Shown piece by piece: positions 55,223 to 64,000 of a DNA stretch of 64,000 nt (position 1 is the stretch's first letter; every line of letters starts with the position of its first letter). The stretch comes from Gerris lacustris (Eukaryota > Arthropoda > Insecta > Hemiptera > Gerridae), in the NCBI GenBank assembly GCA_951217055.1, contig OX578276.1:28977505-29041504 (forward strand), in the 5' to 3' direction. A model generated the notes under the pieces. That model was not told the origin of the DNA, made no database searches, and saw nothing but the letters and a program-made list of their open reading frames with translations. A program made the translations under genes and the position numbers.

Positions 55223-55546
55223 TTGACGCACCTACAACCTACAGCCTTAACTACTGAACCGATTTTAATGAATGAGGGCTTTGGATTCTTCTAGGGCCCT
55301 AGTGCATTCCTAGATAAAAAAAATTTAGATAACTCATTCCTACGCTGAACGTGGAGCGAGAAACCAAGCTAGCGAACAGTCATTTTAACGTTGACGCACC
55401 TATAGCTTAAACTACTGAACCGATTTTAATGAATTAGGGATTTTTGTCTTCTTCTAGGGCACTAGTGCATTCCCCCCCCCCCCTTACAACCCCTCAACTC
55501 ATTCCTACGCTGAATGTGGAGCGAGAAAGCAAGCTAGCGATTAGCG
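55223..55546. repeat. two-unit tandem repeat (about 160 bp units)
   Basis: Units at about 55223-55389 and 55390-55546 share GTTGACGCACCTA, AACTACTGAACCGATTTTAA, TCTTCTAGGGC, CTAGTGCATTC, AACTCATTCCTACGCTGAA and GTGGAGCGAGAAA in order. The phrase ACTGAACCGATTTTAATGAA is typical of insect interspersed repeats. Confidence 0.85.
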
Positions 55547-56415
55547 AACAGTCTAAAATGGGTAGAAACCAAGTAAGCGTCATACGAAGTATTGAGCCTG
55601 ACAATTATACAGAGGTACACCAGTGTGTTGTGTAGTAGTTTCGTGCTTGTCACATGACGTTTGAATTACTTCTATTTACGAGTTCATCTTTTGAACCTTT
55701 TAAACTTAGTATTATAGGTTTAGTTCAACCTTACTCTCTTGAGTTCAAGGGGGAGTAATTTGTTTATTAATACATATTTCTGTTTTCTATGATTTCATTT
55801 TATTTTATTATATTATTTTATTTTTTATGTTTTCTATGCTTCTACTATCAGAATGGTAAGTTCTTTCAATGTCACAGGTCTCGTAGTTCTCTAATCTCCA
55901 TAGACCTTGTCAAGCTCTTAAATTCACTTTTAGTTCTGTGGGGAGGCTTTCCAGTTTTTCATTATTCTATTGATATCTACTTCACTTGCGCTCTTAATCT
56001 TCAAAGAATGAGTTCGTTGGCTAGCATTTCTGGAGTCCATTTAGGGGTCAAATTTTGATAATTTAGGGTCAAAAATAGCATAAAAACGTTTTTCAATAAT
56101 GGAACAATTTCAAAAGCTTAAAATAACGGGACTGTCCCGGTCAAAACTGGACGTATGGTCGTCATCCTAGGATTAAATGATTGGGATATGAAATCATTTG
56201 TATCGGGATATGGCTAGGTCGCAGTCGAAGGGGACTTTGGTCATTGAGGATGATGAAGTAAAAAACATAGAAAAGAGATATTACAGATTGTAGTTAGGTA
56301 CTTGTTTTCAGTCACCTAATTCACTTATCTTTTATCTTAATTTTGCCCTAAATTGCACTTATGACATTTTCGTGCAATACCATGAATATTGGGGCAAATG
56401 AAAAGCCCTTCTTAC

Positions 56416-56473
56416 CACAGCTCAGTATTTAGAGCACAGCGGCGAGAACGCAGGAATCCGTGTTCGGTCCTCA
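56416..56473 (+). pseudogene. tRNA-derived sequence (SINE head or pseudogene)
   Basis: Contains CAGCTCAGTATTTAGAGCA, a near-canonical D arm/box A, followed after about 30 nt by TGTTCGGTCCTC, a diverged box B. Acceptor and anticodon stems cannot be closed convincingly. A tRNA-derived SINE is the likely source. Confidence 0.45.
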
Positions 56474-56857
56474 TCGGTGAAATTATTACGTTCTTCTTCA
56501 ATATTAATTATGTGCATGGTGTTTTCTTTTTATAAGATTGAACTCCTTAGTTCGATCGAGTAGTATATATTGTAGAAATTAGGTTTCAAAAATTGATATA
56601 TAATATAATACATTAAAATATAATAATAAATAAACAGAGGGAAAAAATAATGAAATATATTAAAACGTTCCCATCATTAACAATTTATTCATTGAATCAT
56701 TTTATTAAAAAAATATATACTCGATTTCAATAGTTATTTACAAAACCAAATATACTTTATTTTTGAAAAAAGAAAAAAAAAAAAATAGATTAAAAGAAAT
56801 AGTAACATAGGTATATAATAATAATATATATATTTTTCTTTTGTCTTCTGAAGAGAA

Positions 56858-59800
56858 TTAGGAATAGATGAGGGGAAATCCTCTGGAAGACTGAAGCCAA
56901 TTGTCAGGAGAGTACTGAGAGCTCACGTCCATGACGTGGAACGTGTACGCATTACGAGGTTTTGAAGATTTGTTGGATTCACTTTTGTGTACGACTTGAC
57001 CGTGAATTAATACACAGGAACCTGTAAAATTGTCAAAACAATAAACATTATACATTGCAAGAAAATTTGGAGATCAAATTTAAATAGTATATAACATATT
57101 AAAAAATAGGGTGGGGTAGAGAAACGGGAGGTTAGTAATGCGTAGACTGTAGACACTCCTTTATTTAAAGGTTCAAATTAGTAGGACTCTGGCTATTTTA
57201 TTCCCTAATGCTAACTTTAAGCTTTGCACGTTTGCAATATATTTTGAAAAATGAATAGTTACTACTGTAACCGAAGTTTTCTTTTTGTTCAGAACTATTT
57301 TCCTTAAAAGTTTTTAACCCATATTTGGATGACAATAAATTATTGTTGAACTGTTATTATATGTTAAACTGACAGTGAAATTATTGTTCAGTGGCCAAAA
57401 ACGTGACTTCATGACGAACGCACGTTGTTCACTGATCAAACTGGTTTAGATTACTAAATACATACATACTATGTTTTTCTTATTTAATTTCGAAACTTTT
57501 CCTAACACCCTCCCCCCCCCCCCCCCCCTCCCCATCAAATGAACAATTATGCATTCTGTGATAAAATATACTGCCAATTAGTGTTGCACATAGCTTCTAG
57601 CTTCCTCGCACTTTATTTATTTTGTGCTTTTTAAAAATCATTATTGTCTAATTTAATTAATTGTTTCCCCCGCTTTTTAATATGTCAAAATTGTATTGTT
57701 TTTTTACATGAATTAAAAAAAGAGCGCAAATGGTCGAAATTAATCTGGTGCTATATGCGGTCTACTTTCGAAAAACCATCCAAATTTCATAAAAATCAGA
57801 TGAGTACTTTTGAAGATATAGGTGTCAATAAATGTATATTTGTGCTTACGTTAAAAGAAACAAATGGGCGCAGAAGGTTGAAACTTATATGGGACCAACA
57901 ATGGGAATATTTTTGATCTACCATCCAAATTTCATAAAAATTACGGACGTGTAGTTTTTAAGATATGTTGGTTAGCAAAAATTGAGCGACAGACTGACAG
58001 AACAACAAACATACACGGAACCAAAAATTTTCCCTGACGTCTAAAACGGATTTATTCATTCCAATATACGAAATTCATAATGTTACAGAAGAGAATTTAG
58101 AATATAATTGAGGTAGATTGGTTTTCACTTGTATTCATTGTAGGCTACAATGAATACTATTTTTTGCAGTAGAAGTTCTAAACTTTCAAATGATCTAATG
58201 ATATCAGAGCTCCTAGTGGACCAAATAGTAATCAAAATGGATCATTATTTCAAAATGTCACACCATAAGATCCATCCACTATATCATTAGACAAATGCAT
58301 ACTGGTTTTCTCCACTTCATAGAAAAACATTGAAATGTCGATATGAGGATTCTCAATGCTAAAAACATATTAATGATTCAATGTATTGTTGTCCAATTAA
58401 AATCATTATTTAAAATGGCTGCAGTTACCCTTATTATTATTAACTTTTGCCAATAAAGAAATTGATTAAAAAAAAAAAAAATAAATAAAAAAAAAAAAAA
58501 AAGATTCAATGTTTTCCATGAAGAAAATCTATGGAGAAAATTATTACTATTATAAGCCCAACATGGTCGATCTAGTATACTACTTAGTTTCACACTTAAG
58601 ATTACCTTTTGAAACAGGACAAGGGCTAAAGCTTGACTGAGAATACGTCGGTAGGGGTTTGTCGTACTCGAGAGCATCTAATTCTTCACCTTCTTTCTTA
58701 GCACGTAGCCATCTCCTATGAACTCCAGAAGTATGTGAACCAGGAATAAACCAGAGGCAACCATTTTCTGTAATTAAAAATAATAAATTTACAACATTAT
58801 TAGTAGACCAGACATGGGTTTAAATGAAAATGATCCATGCTCTTTAAATTCCGAAGTAAATGCACTCTTACCTGTTGTTGCATCGTCTAGGGCTATCCAG
58901 AATCCTACAAGAGTGTCAGGTTCAGTAAAAAGATACGAGGAGTCTTGGTGAGGAATCACTGAAAAACAAACGTTACAGTAAATAAGATTTAATTTCTAAA
59001 GAAGCTGCTTCAGTCTAATGACTACTCAATTCAAAGCTGACATTGAATTATTTTATTTCATACTAGCCTTCACCCTGTTCTCCACGCGGGGTTCCTGCTA
59101 GGAATCAGTGGCTAGGTTTCTTATTATCATGTAGGCCAAGCGGTAAAATGAAACTTCTTAATAGTTTCGTTTCCAAAGCCTTCATAGGATTCATATATAT
59201 CCATTATTCATCCATTATTAATAATAAAATACCCTGTGAATCGAAGTTTAGAGGAAATTCTATTTTAACCTCTACTTTATCGTGTAACAAAGTTCCACTA
59301 CATGGACCAAGTATATTTGGATCATGCAGACCTTGCTTCAAAGATCTACAAACACTTGGACCAAGTATACTTGGATCGCGTAAATCTTGCTTCAAAGTTC
59401 CACAAACACTTCGATCAAGTGGATTTGATCAAAATTACTGTGACCAAGTATACTTGGATCATGTAAATCCGGCTTAAATTTAATAAGGGGTTCAAACTAC
59501 TATCATAATTATTAAAGACAAAATATATATACACAGGAAGAACAGATAAATTTTAACTCTAAATGTGTATTGATTCAATATTAAATGTGAGATTTGGAGA
59601 GGGATGAAATTGAACCATCTGTGGGCTACTTTCAACAAACCATACAAAAGTCTTTAAAATAGGATGATTACTTTTAAATATATATAAGTATTAATAAAAA
59701 CTATTATGTGCATGCAGAAGAGAAAGTAATGGTCGCAGAAGGTTGAAATTGCTATGAGATCAATAGTGTGCTAATTGTGACTTATCATCCAAATTTTAGA

Positions 59801-60212
59801 AAATGTTTGAGGGCAAAAATGTTGAAAGGTAGAAACAGGACAAAAAATAATTCCTGATGTCTGAAATGAAAGCTTTAGAATAATATGGAATTTTATTACC
59901 ACAATAAACATATGTAAATGAGAAAAAGGCAATAAATGTAATGTTTTGCTTTGTTACAGTACCTGGTGATCCAATTTTAGGATTTTTGAAGATGTACATG
60001 CTCTGGAGTATGACAGGAGCCTCCAAACCGAGGAGTCTGCAGGCCTGCTCAACTGTTGGACCGAAGGAAACCTGCTTAAATTCAGGAACCAGCCAATGTA
60101 AGTTGTGTCCTATCTTATTTATACTTCCATCATAAGGATCACCATCTTTCCAACTCTCCTCCAGAAAATGCCTCACTTTATCGCCACTCTCTAAAAAGTA
60201 TTTGTGCTTTCC
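56858..60212 (-). CDS. PHYHD1: phytanoyl-CoA dioxygenase domain-containing protein 1-like, 3' four exons
   Basis: Fe(II)/2-oxoglutarate-dependent oxygenase of the PhyH family; the PHYHD1 substrate is not settled. Coding exons are 60212-59963, 58958-58872, 58767-58606 and 57021-56858, with GT/AG junctions in phase, giving 220 aa plus TAA. Family matches are [32 protein letters not shown] and [16 protein letters not shown] (exon a). [20 protein letters not shown] holds the iron-binding HxD (exon b). [19 protein letters not shown] is in exon c, and [11 protein letters not shown] (second iron His in VVHKS), the 2-oxoglutarate-binding Arg in [10 protein letters not shown], then YSPDNWLQ are in exon d. 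All metal ligands are present. Human PHYHD1 has 291 aa, so about 70 N-terminal residues are missing; the 5' exon must lie above 60212, perhaps outside the window. The ATG at 60222-60224 is intronic and not the start. Confidence 0.92.
59289..59477. repeat. degenerate minisatellite of about four units
   Basis: Repeats of GACCAAGTATACTTGGATC followed by TTGCTTCAAAG-type spacers, about 50-55 bp per unit, in PHYHD1 intron a-b. ACCAAGTATACTTGG is itself nearly palindromic. Confidence 0.75.
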
Positions 60213-60597
60213 CTGAAAACGCAAATCAAATTTTATTCAAGAAAAAAAAGTCTTATATTGATTTGAATTTGTAGGCATAGGCTGTTATTACTTTATACTT
60301 TAAATAACTTAAATAAGTCAACTTCAATAACGTGCAAATCACATGAGATAAAGCTGGAGGCTTAATTTCAATATTGCAAGCAGTTTTTTTTTAAGCAGTA
60401 TTATATTATATATTTAATTTAGCATTAGTAAATCGGCCATTCTCCTAAAATAATGGCCCCTCATTAATATGCATATTTAAAATTAAATGTGAAAAAGTAA
60501 AAGTAATTTTTAATATCTCCACTTGATTCACATATACTTAAAACGAGATAAAATCATTTGTACCAATTTGAATGGCACAAAGCTTCCTCGCGTCCAA
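60213..60597. other. upstream intron of PHYHD1, nothing seen
   Basis: AT-rich, no exon recognised. The sequence immediately upstream (minus strand) of exon a is a standard T-rich tract and CAG acceptor. Confidence 0.5.
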
Positions 60598-60602
60598 TTA
60601 TT

Positions 60603-60932
60603 GGATAAATGGTCTCATGAGATTGAGATTTGGATGGATAAATGGTCTCATGAGATTGAGATCTGGATGGATAAATGGTCTCATGAGATTGAGTGCTGGC
60701 TGGATGAATGGTCTCATGAGATTGAGATTTGGATGGATAAATGGTCTCATGAGATTGAGATCTGGATGGATAAATGGTCTCATGAGATTGAGATCTGGAT
60801 GGATAAATGGTCTCATGAGATTGAGATCTGGATGGATAAATGGTCTCATAAGATTGAGATCTGGATGGATAAATGGTCTCATGAGATTGAGATCTGGATG
60901 GATAAATGGTCTCATGAGATTGAGATCTGGAT
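60603..60932. repeat. 33-bp minisatellite, 10 units
   Basis: Ten tandem copies of a 33-bp unit with core AAATGGTCTCATGAGATTGA; TCTCATGAGA within it is a perfect 10-bp palindrome. Units differ by a few substitutions (the third and fourth are most diverged). Because 33 is a multiple of three, the array is open in several frames on both strands (for example DKWSHEIEIWM repeats on plus), which is not evidence of coding. It lies upstream of PHYHD1 exon a, probably in an intron. Confidence 0.96.
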
Positions 60933-61332
60933 TTTTTCGATTCCCTTTGAGGTCTCACTTGTTATTATTCAATATTTAATTTACTCAGATGGTTATAAAA
61001 TTAATATTGTACCATCTCTGGGTTACTTTTAACTAAGGGCTACTTATGACCAACCATTTAAGTTTCAAGAAAAACCGAAGTAGTTTTTAACAAATGGTAG
61101 TTCGCAAAACTGTTGGCAAACTGACCGACAGACACAAAAATGTTCCCTGATGTCTGAAATAGGTTTTTGATCAGGAATTCTAGTATTCGAAGACATCGCT
61201 CTTTAGAACTATCACGATGCCATTACCTTCGGGAAGCTCGAAGGCAAAAATAATAAGTAGTGAAACCCCATTTTCCTGTCATGTTACACACCCCACTCGT
61301 ACATAATCCCTCTAAAGTATATCTTACGTCTC

Positions 61333-61373
<41 letters not shown>

Positions 61374-64000
61374 TTTCATAGACAAAAAATGCTTGCAAAT
61401 TTTTAGCCACTAAGCATAATATAAGTAAAGTATTTTATCATTTAACGCATATTAATGAAGTTTAATGTTTATAGTTGGCATATAACATTAGTATCTGTAT
61501 AGATAAAATAACTTACACGATATCTTAATATTGGATATAAAAAGGTATTTTTTAAATAAAGACAAGATATATTATATTCATAAAGCTTATAAGCAACATA
61601 TCGATAGGGGAATTAATGTGTTTTAACGTGGCTTATGTTGTCAAATAAGTACTCAGTTAAAGTTAACAATGAATGATTCAAAGATAAATATAATAAATTT
61701 CTTTTAAAAAAACACGGTCAACAAAAATTAAAAATAATCCCTTAATCTCCTATTAAAAAAATCAAGAATGTAATTATAAATAATAACTTAAAAATACAAA
61801 AACCATATACCTATATGTCCATGTCCACTAATGAACTCATTATAAATGTTATCTGTAATAAAATAATAATAATAACCAATGGCGCAAAACCTCGTGAAGG
61901 GCTTTATCAGCAAAAAAAGTTCATATCAAAAGTTGAATATTATAGTTTTATTATTATAATATTCATTTCTTCAATTTCATTTCTTCGCTTTAATTTCTTC
62001 ATTCATTTATTTATTTTAAGTATCATTGTAATGATGGGCGGGCAGAGAATTCAAAAATAGAGAAAATAGTTCCCACAATGTGGTAAAGATAGCTTGCCTT
62101 GAATATATATAGAGTTGTACAGATAATTAATTATTTTGTTAGCTCTAAAATTGAATATCTCATCCATATTTTAAAATGAATTAATAATGCAAAAAATGAA
62201 TGACTAAGTTAGATAAAGTGAAAAATTAAATAATAATAAATTACATTAAATTAAAGAAATAAATAAAAATGTGGAAAAGTAGAGAATTACTTACTCACTT
62301 ATTAATCATACCTTTGTTTATTTATTTATCTTAATATTAGTTCACTCGTTCATTTATTTATTTTAAGCATTATAATAGGGAATGGATGGACAAAGCAAAG
62401 ACAGCAGTGAATAAAATAAAAACCCACTTATAGAGGTAAATAAACAGGTCAAGTGTGTGCTAGTCAGCACACAGCGAGTGTCCGTAGGCCACACTATATA
62501 GTGTTTAACTGTAAAGTGTATAAACAGTGTTTTTTTTAAATGCTAAAAAGCTTACTTTGAACCATTCTAAGGTTCTGATATTCTCAAAACACACTCTGAA
62601 GTATTTTTTTGCCACTGAACCGGACTACAACCATATAAATACATCGAAAAGACCATAATTATAAAAAAACGTATTTTGTCAATAAAAAATAAAATAATAT
62701 TTTTTTCGAAATTTCAAAAAAGTGGTATCTTTACTTTTGGTCGAAGAATGTTCAGGAATTTTTTCAGATTTCTTGCACTACACATAAGCGAGATAGAGGG
62801 GGGGGGGGGGGGGGACACGTTTCAAACCCGCTTCAAACTTGCCTACGCTCGCCCTATCACAAAGAATTATATATTTTTGTAATCAGCTCGACGTACCCTT
62901 TCATATGATACCCCTCACGGTGTCGAAAAAAAAATAACAAAAATTTAACCCTTAAGTTTTTTTACCCTAATTTTTTTGAAAAATATTTTTTTTAAGTCGC
63001 TATATTTTTAAAATATGTGGGCAGGTACAAGACACATACATGCCAAATTTCAAAGTGATCGGACGAAAGGTGTAGCCGTGAGAGCACGCGAGAGGACGGA
63101 CGGACAGACACACGCAGGAAAATATAAGGGTCCTTGGTTTTGCCTACGGACCCTAAAAATGGTTTCCACAAAGTAGAAAATATTGCTTAAACATGGAATT
63201 ACAGGGAGATTTTTTTTAGCCAGTGATGAAATTGTTTATCTCATCTATATTTTAAGATTAATTTACAATACAATAATAAATAAGTAGGTCAGGTAGATTT
63301 ATAAAGTAAAAAAAAAAACAAAAAAAACTAGATAAACTAATTGAAAGAAAAAAAAGAAATCTATAAATAATTAAATTTAAAATCTTGTGGAGAAGAAAAG
63401 AATTACAAGACTAATCTTTTCAGTGACCTTGCTGACATCGCGAAACTTTTAGTAGTTTATAAAATATAGCGGATAGAAAATTTTAATTTTATCAACTCAG
63501 ACAAACTTTCTCATATAACAGTTCATATTATTACTTAGCTCAGTATTTACCATTTAGTTTTCGAATTTTCGTAGGAAAATTTAATTATTATTGAACATTT
63601 TATCAAAATTTATCATAAAAATATCGTCCTCGGCAGGGAATCGAACCCGGCCTCTCTCCGTCCACGTTTAAAGCAATTTTCTCAGGAACTAGATTTTTTC
63701 CGGGACAACAGGGTATATCGTTTATAGATTCATATTTAAATAGCCTACACTTGAATATTATTAATCAAAATCGTTTTGATATTAAAACAAATAATTTTTT
63801 TTTGCGTTTAAAAAAAAAAAAAAAAAAAAATTGGGGGTAGCAACCCAAATTTAGAGCTAAAATTAATTTGTCGTTTTCGCAAGGGGTATGATTTTTCTAA
63901 ACATGTATGCCAAATTACGTCAAAATCGGTCCAGTAGTTTAGGCTCCACATACCTGCACGCAAACGACAGATAGACGACAGACGGACGTTTTTTTGGACT
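60933..64000. other. repeat-rich, no gene recognised
   Basis: Contains an A run of about 35 (61337-61371), a G run of about 16 (62799-62814), LINE-tail-like sequence with GAGGACGGACGGACAGACAC and TATAAGGGTCC (63,030-63,160), a tRNA 3'-half-like motif and a second LINE-tail-like copy at the window edge (63,850-64,000). I searched the minus strand for a PHYHD1 first exon and found none that I could defend. Confidence 0.4.
63630..63672 (-). repeat. tRNA 3'-half-like motif
   Basis: On the minus strand GGCCGGGTTCGATTCCCTGCC forms a T-arm-like stem-loop with the perfect box B GGTTCGATTCC. No matching D arm at the right distance, so probably a SINE fragment. Confidence 0.4.

Larger units (their letters stand above)
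53802..56857. other. intergenic, repeats only
   Basis: No convincing gene. Includes degraded repeat sequence with AATTTCAGCACA/AATTTCAGCTCAATCGG phrases (54,180-54,370), an AT microsatellite, a two-unit tandem repeat and a tRNA-like segment, listed separately. It is the 3' flank of PHYHD1. Confidence 0.45.

Noticed and set aside
59796..60224. ATG at 60224 as PHYHD1 start
   Set aside because: The codons before GKHKYF lie upstream of a TTTTCAG acceptor, and the family has about 70 further N-terminal residues.
60603..60932. CRISPR-like array
   Set aside because: The units are contiguous with no unique spacers, and the context is eukaryotic.
60523..61032. Repetitive protein (DKWSHEIEIWM units) on plus, and mirrored frames on minus
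   Set aside because: A 33-bp minisatellite is automatically open in many frames. No start context, splice signals or homologue support it as coding.

Overview
The window is animal nuclear DNA, most likely from an insect. It has spliced genes with GT/AG introns of 0.1-17 kb, strongly AT-rich intergenic sequence, many short inverted-repeat transposons with clean target-site duplications, and long homopolymer runs (including G and C runs of 15-22). There is no operon structure, no CRISPR array and no prokaryotic gene. A hemipteran or similar insect fits the repeat style, but I cannot name a species.

Layout. (1) 1-7,683: repeats and MITEs, plus what looks like a small minus-strand gene (start at 7,683, second exon near 3,895). 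Its 3' end has been altered by a 370-bp MITE. (2) 8,261-28,337, plus strand: a complete eight-exon cytosolic acetyl-CoA acetyltransferase (ACAT2-type thiolase, 391 aa), whose introns are packed with transposon insertions. It is divergent from the small minus-strand gene, with about 0.6 kb between the two start codons. (3) 28,338-33,638: 3' flank and a pogo/Tigger-like MITE. (4) 33,639-50,810, minus strand: LSM10 (U7 snRNP Sm-like protein, 134 aa, three exons). Its second intron is about 16.7 kb and contains an intact, intronless 5'-nucleotidase-domain gene (NT5DC1-like, 506 aa) on the same strand, plus many MITEs and foldback elements. (5) 50,811-56,857: repeats, including a 1.6-kb hAT-type element that splits a short exon-like reading frame. 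(6) 56,858-60,212, minus strand: the last four coding exons of a PHYHD1-like phytanoyl-CoA dioxygenase domain gene; its 5' exon(s) were not found. (7) 60,213-64,000: a 33-bp minisatellite, tRNA-derived and LINE-like repeats, and nothing else recognisable.

The genes do not form a pathway. ACAT2 makes acetoacetyl-CoA, LSM10 serves histone pre-mRNA 3'-end processing, NT5DC1 is a HAD-type phosphatase family member of unclear role, and PHYHD1 is an Fe(II)/2-oxoglutarate oxygenase. The most distinctive points are the nested intronless NT5DC1 inside LSM10, the MITE that now supplies the C-terminus of a small ORF, and a dispersed foldback family carrying a tRNA-like core.
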